The notes: generated by a model from the letters alone, not told the origin. A DNA stretch of 10,626 nucleotides from Bacteroidales bacterium UBA6207 (GCA_002421995.1 DISP01000250.1:1-10626); one strand, 5' to 3'. Positions 1 to 7,782 are shown, counted from the first letter of the stretch. A program made the numbers and translations.

Positions 1-366
1 TTTCAAAATACACCCGATGTGAACGGACAACCGCTCTACACAAAAGTGATTCAAACTGCCAGTTCATGGGCAGGAGCTGATAAATTGATGTTTGTGGCCG
101 GAGCAACACATCCTGCCGAACTGGCAAATATCAGAGCAATCGTTCCTGACTATTTCCTGCTCGTTCCGGGTGTCGGTGCTCAGGGTGGCGACCTCGAAGC
201 CGTGTGCCGGGCCGGATTAAACCCACAGTGCGGATTGCTGGTGAATGCGTCCAGAAGTATTATTTATGCTTCTAAATCAGCTGATTTTGCAATTCAGGCA
301 GCAGCTGAGGCCTCTAACTTGCAACAACAAATGAAGGTGCAGCTTCAGCTTGCCGGTCTTTTATAA
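1..366 (+). CDS. pyrF: Orotidine 5'-phosphate decarboxylase, C-terminal part (5' end outside window)
   Basis: Catalyses decarboxylation of orotidine monophosphate to UMP, the last step of de novo pyrimidine synthesis, in the cytosol. The reading frame is open from base 1 to the TAA at 364-366, giving about 121 residues, so the start lies upstream. Visible family motifs are FVAGATHPAEL, LLVPGVGAQGGD (the phosphate-binding loop region) and LLVNASRSIIYAS near the end. This pattern fits the longer type 2 subfamily of the enzyme (about 270 residues), so a bit more than half is missing. The GTG at 19 is an internal valine codon and not the start. The active-site Lys/Asp cluster of the family lies in the missing part and cannot be checked. 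The gene converges on ilvE, with 28 bases between the stops. Confidence 0.9.
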   Translation, partial: FQNTPDVNGQPLYTKVIQTASSWAGADKLMFVAGATHPAELANIRAIVPDYFLLVPGVGAQGGDLEAVCRAGLNPQCGLLVNASRSIIYASKSADFAIQAAAEASNLQQQMKVQLQLAGLL

Positions 367-389
367 AAAAAAGCAGCCCGGGGGCTGCC
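366..389 (-). terminator. Rho-independent terminator of ilvE, possibly shared with pyrF
   Basis: An inverted repeat GCAGCCC (373-379) / GGGCTGC (382-388) forms a GC-rich stem. Read on the minus strand it is followed by a run of seven or more T (complement of 366-372), the classic intrinsic terminator, directly after the ilvE stop. On the plus strand the T-tract is missing (CTTATGTT follows), so it would end pyrF transcripts less efficiently. Confidence 0.8.
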
Positions 390-394
390 TTATG

Positions 395-1414
395 TTATAT
401 TCCTTCGATCACAGTGGTCCAGCCGTATTTGTCTTCGACCTCTCCTTCCTGGATGGATTTTAGCAGTTTATAAATTTTTGTGGAGTATTCACCTGATGTT
501 GTGCCATAGTTGTACTCGGTTTTCATGGCTCTGTCCACAATTTTCCCAATCGGTGCGATGATGGCAGCAGTGCCACATGCTCCGGCCTCTTCAAACCGGG
601 CAAGTTCTTCAACCGGTACCGGACGGCGTTCCACCTTTAACCCAAGTTCAACTGCAAGTGTTTCAATGCTTTTGTTGGTGATTGACGGCAACACAGTTTT
701 GGATTGTGGTGTGATATAGGTTTTATCACGGATGCCGAAAAAGTTGGCAGGACCTGCCTCGTCAATGTATTTTTTCTCCTTGGCATCGAGAAACAACACC
801 GATGAAAAACCATCGTTGTGTGCGCGGTCAGCCGGCCGCAGACTTGCTGCGTAGTTCCCACCAACTTTTATGTGTCCTGTACCAAGGGGGGCAGCACGGT
901 CATAATCGCGTACCAGCTCAACACTAACAGGGTTAAAGCCTTCTCTGAAATAGGGGCCGACAGGACCCACAAAAACAACAAACATATATTCTTTTGCCGG
1001 TTTCACCCCGACTTGCGCACCCGAACCAAACAGGAGCGGCCTGATATAGAGTGAAGCACCGGTGCCATAGGGCGGGATGAACCGGGCATTCAGCCTGATT
1101 ACTTTTTCAACAGCTGTAAAGAAAAGTTCATCAGGCACCTCCTGCATCATGATGCCATCAGCAGATGCACGCATTCTTTTTGCGTTTTCTTCCCAGCGAA
1201 ACAACCTTACCTTGCCGTCAACTCCCCTGAAGGCCTTTAAACCCTCAAAAGCTTCCTGACCGTAATGCAGCGCGGTGGCTGCCATGTGTATGCTGATATA
1301 CTCCGACGAACTAATCTCGAGCTCGCCCCATTGTCCGTTGCGTCCATAGCAACGAACGTTGTAATCTGTTGGATAATAGCCAAAAGGCAGGCTTTTCCAA
1401 TCAATATTTTCCAT
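395..1414 (-). CDS. ilvE: Branched-chain amino acid aminotransferase
   Basis: PLP-dependent fold-type IV aminotransferase that exchanges the amino group between glutamate and the 2-oxo acids of valine, leucine and isoleucine; cytosolic. The protein has 339 residues, normal for the longer, eukaryote-like class of BCAT (TIGR01123 type). The PLP-binding lysine is K183 in GHIKVGGNYAASL. Other signatures are HYGQEAFEGLKAFR near residue 50, SLYIRPLLFGSG near 121, the PLP phosphate-region motif DEAGPANFFGI at 218-228, and CGTAAIIAPIG at 280-290, matching the GTA-cofactor loop of the family. Only the first cysteine of the CxxC redox pair seen in mammalian mitochondrial BCAT is present (C280). The start ATG at 1412-1414 gives the usual N-terminus; no clear Shine-Dalgarno precedes it. 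It appears to be a single-gene unit with its own terminator. Confidence 0.95.
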   Translation of the reverse strand: MENIDWKSLPFGYYPTDYNVRCYGRNGQWGELEISSSEYISIHMAATALHYGQEAFEGLKAFRGVDGKVRLFRWEENAKRMRASADGIMMQEVPDELFFTAVEKVIRLNARFIPPYGTGASLYIRPLLFGSGAQVGVKPAKEYMFVVFVGPVGPYFREGFNPVSVELVRDYDRAAPLGTGHIKVGGNYAASLRPADRAHNDGFSSVLFLDAKEKKYIDEAGPANFFGIRDKTYITPQSKTVLPSITNKSIETLAVELGLKVERRPVPVEELARFEEAGACGTAAIIAPIGKIVDRAMKTEYNYGTTSGEYSTKIYKLLKSIQEGEVEDKYGWTTVIEGI

Positions 1415-1547
1415 GACTTATCGTTTAAGTGAGCATTTTTTTAATGTGGCTAAGATACTGTTTTTTTATTGATTAAGAAAGGTTTAAGCTAATTTAAAAA
1501 CATTTTAATTAATAAAAATCATGAAATATCCGCCAGATCGGAAAGAC

Positions 1548-2237
1548 CTAAACCCACCAAATAATATAGAGCCATGAAATTAAAGCAACGAACGCTAGTG
1601 ATGGTAACATATTGAGAATGCGAAGCTTAGCCAATCCAAGCAGATTGATTCCCAAACCAATGAGAATGACTCCTCCGGTAGCTGAAATTCCGGTGATAAC
1701 AAGCTCGGGCATGAACTGTCCGAAATGCGCTGCAAGCAGGGTAAGCCCTGCCTGATAAAGAAACAGCGGGACAACTGAAAACAGCACTCCCCAACCCAGA
1801 CCCGAGGCAAGTGCAATGCTGCTGATGCCATCCATCAGCGACTTGATATAAAGCAATTCGGGCTGCGCTCCCATCCCTTCTTCTATGGCACCCATGATCG
1901 TCATAGAGCCCATACAAAACAACAAAAATGCTGTCAAAAGTCCTTCGTTGAATGTCTCGCTCCCAATCCTGAATTTTTTGCCTATTGTTGTTGCAGTCCG
2001 TTCAAAAAAATTCTCGAGCCTGAGCAGTTCGCCACTGATGCTTCCAAATACCAGACTCAGGATTACCAGAATCCATTCCTGCGCTTTGAGCGTCATCGAG
2101 ATACCAAGTGCAATTGTGAACAGTCCGATCACCTGAAACAGAATGTCAGTAAGTCTTTTTGGAAAGCGGGCATGAAACATGATGCCGGCCAGACTTCCAA
2201 CCAGCACAGCCACAACATTGATGATAGTCCCAATCAT
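1548..2237 (-). CDS. DUF554 family membrane protein (YdfK/YqgA-like)
   Basis: A polytopic inner-membrane protein of the DUF554 family, whose function is not established. The chosen start (ATG at 2235-2237) gives 229 residues beginning MIGTIINVVAVLVGSLAG, the usual N-terminus of the family. An in-frame ATG at 2276 would add 13 hydrophilic residues and overlap the preceding gene, so I think it is wrong. About seven hydrophobic segments are seen, near residues 2-20, 31-51, 53-68, 98-118, 133-158, 179-200 and 209-228. Conserved family stretches are FCMGSMTIMGAIEEG (about 107-121), KSLMDGISSIALAS (about 132-145) and TGGVILIGLGINLL (about 177-190). It starts 13 bases after the stop of the methyltransferase, so the two are probably co-transcribed. 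I see no good terminator in the 133 bases downstream. Confidence 0.85.
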   Translation of the reverse strand: MIGTIINVVAVLVGSLAGIMFHARFPKRLTDILFQVIGLFTIALGISMTLKAQEWILVILSLVFGSISGELLRLENFFERTATTIGKKFRIGSETFNEGLLTAFLLFCMGSMTIMGAIEEGMGAQPELLYIKSLMDGISSIALASGLGWGVLFSVVPLFLYQAGLTLLAAHFGQFMPELVITGISATGGVILIGLGINLLGLAKLRILNMLPSLAFVALISWLYIIWWV

Positions 2238-2250
2238 AAACTCATCGTTT

Positions 2251-3425
2251 TTAAAGTCCTTTTTGCTGTAAGGCAATTTCCAGAAAATGATCTTTGATGC
2301 CGAACTCCTTTTTCAGCTGGGTGATTTTTCCATCAATCAGCCGGACATCCACAGGTTTTTTGTGTTTATAACCCGAAAGCAATACATTTTTTGGAGTGTG
2401 TTCGGCTTCGATAAACTCTTGAATATGTGTTTGATAACCATATTTTTCCATGATCAGCGCACGAAGGGTATCCGTCACTATTTCGGCTTGTCGTTCGAAT
2501 AAAATTCCATATTTAAGCACCGGCAGATCCCGGGCTGTGGCCTGCATCTCTTTCCTAATTTGTTTGTGGCAGCATGGTGCACACACGATCAAACGTGCGC
2601 CGGCAGCTATTCCTGCGGCTATGGCATCGTCTGTGGCAGTGTCGCAGGCGTGCAGGGCTATCAGCACATCAGTGCGGGGCATCGCGAATGCATTGATGCT
2701 GCCTTCTTTAAAACTCAAGCCGGCAAGACCGGCTGTTCTGCAATGGCATTCGTTTTTTCAACCAATTCAGGCCGCTGCTCAACGCCGGTAACAGATGGTT
2801 TGATTTTTTCGTTTTGTGCCAGGTATTCGTACAAGGCAAAAGTGAGATAACCTTTGCCGGCTCCCATATCAACAATGCTCACCTCGCCATCCTGAAGCCA
2901 GGGTGCGATGAGTGCGTCAAGAATCTCGATGTATTTGTTGATCTGTTTAAACTTATGTTGCATCGAGCTTAAAACAACACCCTGCTGATCAGTCATACCC
3001 AGCAAATACCAGTGAAGACCCTTGGCGCTGATGCGTCTTTTCTTCTTCCGGTCGTGCGCAAGGTCAACAGCAGCCTCCTGCTCCAGATTTTTTGTGATGA
3101 GCCGCGCATTGCCTTTGCCGTTCATCATCAGCGTGGAATGTTGCTTCAGACTGAAAAAGTTTGCTTCGAGAAAGTGCTTGTCAAGCAAATCAGTAAACAA
3201 TGTGGAAGCTTCTTCAGCCGAATGATTTTTCACCTCATCACGTGTGTGATACTGGTAATGGAACGAGATTTTCATTCCTGCTTTAAGAAGCACCGGTTTT
3301 ATATCAACCCGCTTTGGCTCGCTTCCTTTTTGCCTTGTTTTACTAAGCGTCATCCTGACGAACTGTCGCTTTGAAACTGCATCTTCAAAAAGATCTTTCA
3401 GTTTTATGATTGTTTCATTGTCCAT
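2251..3425 (-). pseudogene. SAM-dependent methyltransferase (Methyltransf_32 type), split by an apparent -1 frameshift
   Basis: A class I SAM-dependent methyltransferase related in its core to the PF13679 / TRM13 / METTL25 group; the substrate is unknown. The N-terminal piece (from ATG 3423-3425 to TGA at 2715-2717) holds a basic N-terminal domain and SAM motif I, VDMGAGKGYLTF (about residues 185-196), then GVEQRPELV. The C-terminal piece (to the stop at 2251-2253) holds DVLIALHACDTATDDAI and CAPCCHKQIRKEM, the second half of the same catalytic domain. The frames join if one base is restored near 2733: AIAEQ then continues as AGLAGLSFKEGSI, giving about 391 residues, a normal family length. 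An in-frame ATG at 3554 adds 43 residues of unlikely sequence, so I prefer MDNETIIKLKD at 3425. It is divergent from htpG and 13 bases ahead of the DUF554 gene. Either a recent inactivating deletion or a sequencing error; the rest of both frames looks intact. Confidence 0.8.
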
Positions 3426-3461
3426 TGCATCAGGCGTTTTTTGGATTTTTCGATTTTCAGG

Positions 3462-3469
3462 CAAAGCTA
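3462..3469 (-). promoter_or_regulatory. Possible -7 element of the methyltransferase promoter
   Basis: On the minus strand this reads TAGCTTTG, an exact match to the Bacteroidetes -7 consensus TAnnTTTG, 36 bases upstream of the preferred methyltransferase start. No TTTG -33 partner is found at the usual 19-21 base spacing (the nearest CAAA on the plus strand, 3500-3503, is about 30 bases away), so this is only suggestive. Confidence 0.35.
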
Positions 3470-3647
3470 AACAAAAACACATCATGATTGGTTTCGGCGC
3501 AAAACGTCTGACTAAACACCCGTCATTGCAGGTGTGAAACAACGGTGCCGGCATCGGAGAGCAGATTCATTATGGTCAAAATGTCAGTTTTTTGCATTGG
3601 CACATGAATTGATCCGCACTGTTCCATAACCGAAAAAATTAGATAAA

Positions 3648-5555
3648 ATGCAAAAAGGAACGATTGATGTTAAGACTGAAAACATTTTCCCTGTAATCAA
3701 AAAATTTCTTTATTCCGATCACGAGATATTTTTGCGTGAATTAGTAAGCAATGCTGTTGATGCCACACAAAAACTTAAAACACTTGCTTCGGTAGGTCAG
3801 TTCAAGGATGAACTCGGCGATCTTACTATCCAGGTTGAACTCGATAAAAAGAAAAAAACCCTCACCATCCGCGACAAAGGTATCGGTATGACACAGGAAG
3901 AGGTTGAAAAATACATCAACCAGATTGCTTTTTCGAGTGCTGAGGAGTTTGTCAAAAAATTCAAAACCAAATCCGAAGCCGAGTCAAATGCTATCATCGG
4001 ACATTTCGGACTTGGATTTTACTCCTCTTTCATGGTTTCCGAAAAAGTAGAGCTCTTCACAAAAACATACAAAAAAGGCGGCAGCACAAAAGCCGTCAAG
4101 TGGGAGTGCGACGGAAGCCCCGAATATGCAATGAGCGAGACAGATAAAAAAGAGCGTGGAACCGAAGTTGTATTACATATTGACAAAGAGAACGAAGATT
4201 TTCTTGAAGAGTACCGCATCAGGGAGCTTTTAAACAAATACTGCAAGTTTTTGCCCGTGCCTATCCAGTTTGGCACTAAAAAGGAGGAGGAACCCATCGA
4301 AGGCGAAACCGACAAAGATGGCAATCCCAAAACAAAAACTGTTGAAAAGCCCTGGATCATCAACAACACCGATCCGCTGTGGAAAAAAGCACCTTCGGAA
4401 AGCTCTGACGAGGAGTACCGTAAATTTTATCAGGAACTCTATCCGATGAATTTTGACGAACCGCTCTTCAACATCCACCTCAATGTTGACTACCCTTTCA
4501 ACCTTACCGGGATTCTCTATTTTCCAAAGGTGAAACACAGCTACGAGCTCCAGCGAAACAAAATTCAGCTTTATTCAAACCAGGTGTTTGTTACTGATTC
4601 GGTCGAAGGCATCGTGCCCGACTTCCTGACTTTGCTTCATGGCGTGATTGACTCACCCGATATCCCTTTGAATGTGAGCCGTTCTTTTTTGCAAAGCGAC
4701 CACAATGTGAAGAAAATCTCTGGCCATATTACCAAAAAAGTGGCTGACAAACTGGAAGAACTCTTTAAAAAAGACCGCGAATCTTTTGAAAAGAAATGGG
4801 ACGACATCAAGATTTTTATCCAGTATGGAATTATCTCCGATACCAAATTTTCTGAAAGAGCTGAGAAATTTGTCCTGTTGAAAAATGTTGACAACAAATA
4901 CTTTACGCTTGAAGAGTACAAAAATCACATCGAAAACCTTCAAAAAGACAAAGACAACAAGCTGGTTTATATTTACGCAACCAACCAGGAAGAGCAGTTT
5001 GGTTATGTGGATGCTGCCAAAGGCAAAGGATACGATGTGTTGCTGATGGATGGCGTGCTCGACGCGCATTTTGTTAACAGCCTCGAGCAAAAGCTTAGCG
5101 ATTCGACCTTTGTCAGGGTTGATTCCAATACCATTGAAAAACTGATTGTAAAGGACGAAGCTGCCATGGTTTCAAAACTTAGTGAAGACGAAACAAATGC
5201 GGTAAAAGCTTTGTTTGAAAAAGTTGTGGACAGCAAACAGTTTGATATTCAAATGGATCCAATGGGCGAACAGGATGCTCCGCTGGTCATCACACAAAAC
5301 GAATTCATGCGTCGTATGAAAGAGATGAACGCCCTGGGCGGTGGCGGAGGTATGATGGGCTTTGGCGAACTGCCCGATCACTACAGCCTTGTTGTCAACG
5401 TAAACCATCCGCTGATTGCCGGTTTGACAGGCCGCGATGAAGAAAGTCAGACAACTGCGATCAAGCATTTATACGACCTCGCCCGCTTGTCGAAAAACCT
5501 GCTCAAGGGCAAGGAGCTTAATGATTTCATCGTGCGCAGCCAAAACAGTCTTTAA
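3648..5555 (+). CDS. htpG: HSP90-family molecular chaperone HtpG
   Basis: ATP-dependent cytosolic HSP90 chaperone that works as a dimer with the DnaK system on late folding intermediates. The protein has 635 residues, normal for the family. The N-terminal GHKL ATPase domain (about 1-210) carries FLRELVSNAVDATQKL, with catalytic E31, Mg-binding N35 and D38, then DKGIGM at 76-81 (nucleotide-contacting D76) and the lid glycine motif GHFGLGFYSS at 118-127. The middle domain contains LNVSRSFLQSD with R345, the arginine that contacts ATP. Between the two domains, about 209-252, is a charged linker rich in Lys and Glu. The C-terminal dimerisation domain includes a short glycine-methionine stretch (ALGGGGGMMGFGELP). 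The start ATG is followed by QKGTIDVKTENIFP, the typical Bacteroidetes N-terminus. I see no CIRCE element or clear promoter in the 222 bases upstream. Confidence 0.97.
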   Translation: MQKGTIDVKTENIFPVIKKFLYSDHEIFLRELVSNAVDATQKLKTLASVGQFKDELGDLTIQVELDKKKKTLTIRDKGIGMTQEEVEKYINQIAFSSAEEFVKKFKTKSEAESNAIIGHFGLGFYSSFMVSEKVELFTKTYKKGGSTKAVKWECDGSPEYAMSETDKKERGTEVVLHIDKENEDFLEEYRIRELLNKYCKFLPVPIQFGTKKEEEPIEGETDKDGNPKTKTVEKPWIINNTDPLWKKAPSESSDEEYRKFYQELYPMNFDEPLFNIHLNVDYPFNLTGILYFPKVKHSYELQRNKIQLYSNQVFVTDSVEGIVPDFLTLLHGVIDSPDIPLNVSRSFLQSDHNVKKISGHITKKVADKLEELFKKDRESFEKKWDDIKIFIQYGIISDTKFSERAEKFVLLKNVDNKYFTLEEYKNHIENLQKDKDNKLVYIYATNQEEQFGYVDAAKGKGYDVLLMDGVLDAHFVNSLEQKLSDSTFVRVDSNTIEKLIVKDEAAMVSKLSEDETNAVKALFEKVVDSKQFDIQMDPMGEQDAPLVITQNEFMRRMKEMNALGGGGGMMGFGELPDHYSLVVNVNHPLIAGLTGRDEESQTTAIKHLYDLARLSKNLLKGKELNDFIVRSQNSL

Positions 5556-5576
5556 TAATTTTTAACATAATACTTT

Positions 5577-5612
5577 GAAGCAAAAGCCCTTAAAAAATGG
5601 GTCTTTTGCTTC
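5577..5612 (+). terminator. Long hairpin after htpG, probable terminator
   Basis: Arms GAAGCAAAAG (5577-5586) and CTTTTGCTTC (5603-5612) pair perfectly over 10 bases. CCC (5587-5589) pairs with GGG (5599-5601) after a bulged T at 5602, leaving an A-rich loop. It lies 21 bases after the htpG stop. The downstream sequence is AATTGTAAATAATAAG, without a clean T-tract, so termination may be partial; an RNA-stabilising role is also possible. Confidence 0.6.
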
Positions 5613-5638
5613 AATTGTAAATAATAAGTTTAATTTTA
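5605..5638 (+). promoter_or_regulatory. Weak candidate promoter for the lemA cluster
   Basis: TTTG at 5605-5608 and TAATTTTA at 5631-5638 resemble the Bacteroidetes -33 (TTTG) and -7 (TAnnTTTG, one mismatch) boxes. The spacing of 22 is slightly long and the -33 box lies within the right arm of the htpG hairpin. It would give a leader of only 10-15 bases before the lemA ATG at 5659. Confidence 0.25.
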
Positions 5639-5658
5639 CCATCAAATAATCATCTCAA

Positions 5659-6249
5659 ATGAAAAAGACACTCATCATTATTGCTGTAATAGTCGTTATT
5701 ATTTTTATGATTTACGGCATGTTTAAATCAACCTACAACACCATGGTGCAAAACGGCGAACAGGTTGATGCACAATGGGCACAGGTTGAAAACGTATATC
5801 AGCGCCGTGCCGACCTGATTCCCAATCTCGTAAACACTGTAAAAGGCTACGCTGCCCATGAGCAGGAAGTGCTCACCGGTGTGATTGAGGCCCGGGCCAA
5901 GGCAACTTCAGTGAATCTCAATGCCGAGAACCTGACAGAAGCCAATATGAAAGCATTCCAGCAGGCACAGGAAGGCCTCAGCAGTGCACTTTCGCGATTG
6001 ATGGTTGTGGTTGAACGCTATCCTGACCTTAAAGCCAATCAGAATTTCCTCGAACTGCAGGCACAACTCGAAGGCACAGAGAACCGCATCACTGTCGAGC
6101 GTCAGAAATTCAATGAAACCACGAGGGTTTATAATACCTACATCAAATCATTTCCTCAGAATATGCTCGCAGGAATGTTTGGTTTTGCACAGAAACCTTA
6201 TTTCCAGGCAGCTGCAGGCTCTGATGTGGCTCCCAAAGTGGAGTTTTAA
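5659..6249 (+). CDS. lemA: LemA family membrane-anchored protein
   Basis: A LemA-family protein: one N-terminal membrane helix (about residues 4-22) followed by a long helical domain. No enzymatic activity is established for the family. The length of 196 residues is typical. Signature stretches are QRRADLIPNLVNTVKGYAAHE (about 48-68), YPDLKANQNFLELQAQLEG (about 121-139), and the family-typical tail around FPQNMLAGMFGFAQKPYFQA (165-184). The start ATG at 5659 puts a short basic MKK ahead of the helix. It is first of three genes on the same strand; the next starts 12 bases after its stop. LemA next to TPM-domain genes is a common Bacteroidetes arrangement, suggesting that the products act together at the cell envelope (inference). 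Confidence 0.95.
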   Translation: MKKTLIIIAVIVVIIFMIYGMFKSTYNTMVQNGEQVDAQWAQVENVYQRRADLIPNLVNTVKGYAAHEQEVLTGVIEARAKATSVNLNAENLTEANMKAFQQAQEGLSSALSRLMVVVERYPDLKANQNFLELQAQLEGTENRITVERQKFNETTRVYNTYIKSFPQNMLAGMFGFAQKPYFQAAAGSDVAPKVEF

Positions 6250-6261
6250 ATCCCTTGCATT

Positions 6262-6702
6262 ATGCCAAACGCCAGGCAATTTTTTAGCACAGAAGAAAAG
6301 CAGGCCATTCTCGATGCCATTATTAGCGCCGAGAAAGACACCTCAGGTGAAATACGTGTACACATCGAGAACCATTGCGGTGGCGATGTGCTTGACAGGG
6401 CTGCATTTCTTTTCAAACACTTGAAGATGAACGAAACAGCTCAGCACAACGGCATTTTGTTTTATCTTGCAGTAAAAGACAGAAAGTTTGCAGTGATTGG
6501 TGATGCCGGCATCAATGCCGTTGTTGAAGAAAATTTCTGGGAATCCATTCGCCACAGCATGACAGAACATTTCAAACGTTCGGCATTTACGGCTGGCCTG
6601 ATCAAAGGAATAGAAACAACAGGCAAAAAACTGAAAGCTCATTTTCCATACAGTAACAACGACGTCAATGAATTATCGGATGAAATATCCTTTGGAAGCT
6701 AG
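6262..6702 (+). CDS. Small soluble TPM-domain protein
   Basis: A 146-residue protein made almost entirely of a TPM domain (PF04536, formerly DUF477), named after plant and bacterial homologues with reported phosphatase or repair-related roles; the role in this setting is unknown. Recognisable stretches are TSGEIRVHIE (27-36), NGILFYLAVKDRKFAVIGDAGIN (63-85, the core strands of the domain) and AGLIKGIETTGKKLKAHFP (111-129). There is no signal peptide or membrane segment, unlike its neighbour, so it should stay in the cytoplasm. The start ATG lies 12 bases after lemA and its end overlaps the next gene by up to 35 bases, which supports co-transcription and probably coupled translation. Confidence 0.85.
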   Translation: MPNARQFFSTEEKQAILDAIISAEKDTSGEIRVHIENHCGGDVLDRAAFLFKHLKMNETAQHNGILFYLAVKDRKFAVIGDAGINAVVEENFWESIRHSMTEHFKRSAFTAGLIKGIETTGKKLKAHFPYSNNDVNELSDEISFGS

Positions 6703-7507
6703 TTTGAACCCGCTTCGGCGCTTGCTCCTTGGTGTAATCACAATGTTGCTGACGTTGATGGTTTCTGCGCAGGACATTCCTGAGCCTCCCAACCCGCCAC
6801 GCCTGGTAAATGATTTTGCAAACATCCTTTCCGCTGAACAAATCAATGGCCTGGAACGTAAACTCGTTGATTACAACGACACTACTTCAACTCAAATCGT
6901 TGTTGTTACCGTCAACGACCTGAAAGGATACGATCCGGCAGACTTTGCCTACAGCCTCGGCGAGAAATGGGGTGTCGGTCAAAAGGACAAGAACAATGGA
7001 GCTGTGATCCTTGTTAAGCCAAAAACAGGCAACTCTTCAGGAAAAGCTTTCATTGCACTGGGCTATGGCCTCGAAGCAACCAATCCTGATGCCCTGGCAA
7101 AACGTATAGTTGAAACAGAAATGATTCCGGCTTTTAAGCAAGGTGATTATTACGGAGGCATTAACAATGCCGTGAACACCATTATTCTCCTTTCATCAGG
7201 TGAGTATAAGAGTGAGAATGTTGCCGAAAATGGCAACATCAGCTGGGTCATTATTGTGGTGGTTATTTTTATCATTCTCTTTTTGTCACGCAGCAAGGGA
7301 GGCAACACCCACATCGGAAAGGGCGGTTCCGGGTCGGGATCGCTTTGGACAGCCTTATGGCTTGCCAGCATGGCCAACCGCAACAGTAGTGGTAGCTGGG
7401 GAGGCTTCTCAGGCGGATCGGGAGGTTTCGGCGGCGGCGGAGGTGGCGGTTTTGGAGGTTTCGGCGGTGGTAGTTTTGGTGGCGGTGGAGCAGGCGGAAG
7501 CTGGTAA
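6668..7507 (+). CDS. Exported TPM-domain protein with membrane anchor and glycine-rich tail (YgcG-like)
   Basis: A second TPM-domain protein (279 residues) of the YgcG type. In order: a hydrophobic signal peptide ending near SAQ (about 16-35), the TPM domain (about 46-178) with LVNDFANILSAEQ, TQIVVVTVNDLKGYDP and KAFIALGYGLEA, one transmembrane helix (about 191-207), then a Gly/Ser/Phe-rich tail (about 240-279) ending in GGSW, a characteristic end for this family. The domain should lie in the periplasm. The start is uncertain: ATG 6668 overlaps the upstream gene by 35 bases; ATG 6680 or TTG 6692 (still overlapping) or TTG 6704, just after the upstream stop, also leave a working signal peptide, and no Shine-Dalgarno decides. 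It is the last gene of the lemA cluster and is followed by a strong terminator. Confidence 0.88.
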   Translation: MNYRMKYPLEASLNPLRRLLLGVITMLLTLMVSAQDIPEPPNPPRLVNDFANILSAEQINGLERKLVDYNDTTSTQIVVVTVNDLKGYDPADFAYSLGEKWGVGQKDKNNGAVILVKPKTGNSSGKAFIALGYGLEATNPDALAKRIVETEMIPAFKQGDYYGGINNAVNTIILLSSGEYKSENVAENGNISWVIIVVVIFIILFLSRSKGGNTHIGKGGSGSGSLWTALWLASMANRNSSGSWGGFSGGSGGFGGGGGGGFGGFGGGSFGGGGAGGSW

Positions 7508-7556
7508 TTCAGCAATAATTTCGAAATCGTTTTAAATAATTGATTTTAATATAGTT

Positions 7557-7590
7557 ACAGCCGTCAAATGTATGCCGGCTGTTTTTTTTT
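7557..7590 (+). terminator. Rho-independent terminator of the lemA/TPM cluster
   Basis: ACAGCCG (7557-7563) and CGGCTGT (7576-7582) form a perfect 7-base stem with a 12-base loop, followed directly by eight further T (7583-7590). It lies 49 bases after the stop of the last TPM gene and separates that cluster from the act operon. Confidence 0.88.
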
Positions 7591-7618
7591 GAAAAAAATT
7601 TAGTAAAGTTTCATTTCA

Positions 7619-7651
7619 ATTGTGGTACTTTCATACTGAATTGTATATTTG
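7619..7651 (+). promoter_or_regulatory. Bacteroidetes-type promoter for the act operon
   Basis: TATATTTG at 7644-7651 matches the Bacteroidetes -7 consensus TAnnTTTG exactly. ATTG at 7619-7622 matches three of four positions of the -33 box TTTG at a spacing of 21. It lies between the terminator of the previous cluster and the first act gene. Transcription would start near 7657, leaving a leader of about 120 bases that is AT-rich and shows no obvious riboswitch fold. Confidence 0.55.
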
Positions 7652-7716
7652 TGTGTTAAAAAATCCTAAAATTCAAAACCTTCAATTGAACCAAACGAAG
7701 ATCTAAGATATTTAGA

Positions 7717-7782
7717 ATGAGTTTATTAAATCGAATTAACCAAATTGTACTGAAATTATTTCTAACCAAGCATCACGTATGA
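7717..7782 (+). other. Possible 21-codon leader reading frame overlapping the actA start
   Basis: ATG at 7717 opens a 21-residue frame (MSLLNRINQIVLKLFLT and four more residues) ending in TGA at 7780-7782, which overlaps the ATG of actA at 7779 in an ATGA arrangement. The peptide is hydrophobic with basic residues. No Shine-Dalgarno is seen and the frame is short enough to be chance; if actA really starts at 7812 the overlap means nothing. Confidence 0.25.

Noticed and set aside
2750..2760. Run of six A on the minus strand (complement of 2753-2758) as a programmed -1 frameshift site for the methyltransferase
   Set aside because: The A AAA AAC heptamer is not in phase with the upstream frame, and shifting there replaces the family-like TNAIAEQ by unrelated residues. 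A missing base near 2733 fits better.
3012..3374. 120-residue plus-strand frame opposite the methyltransferase
   Set aside because: It is antisense to the well-supported N-terminal half of the methyltransferase, and its composition (many Phe, Leu and Cys) is that of a shadow frame.
3484..3537. 17-codon plus-strand frame between the methyltransferase and htpG
   Set aside because: Very short, no ribosome binding site, no similarity I recognise; expected by chance.
3555..3647. CIRCE-type or other heat-shock operator upstream of htpG
   Set aside because: I looked for a TTAGCACTC/GAGTGCTAA-type inverted repeat and for paired -33/-7 boxes and found none convincing.
4230..4538. Minus-strand frames inside htpG, this being one of several (60-145 residues)
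   Set aside because: All lie opposite conserved HSP90 coding sequence and have no recognisable domains.
7150..7515. 121-residue minus-strand frame extremely rich in proline
   Set aside because: It is the antisense shadow of the glycine-rich tail of the exported TPM protein (Gly GGN codons read as Pro CCN) and has no domain of its own.
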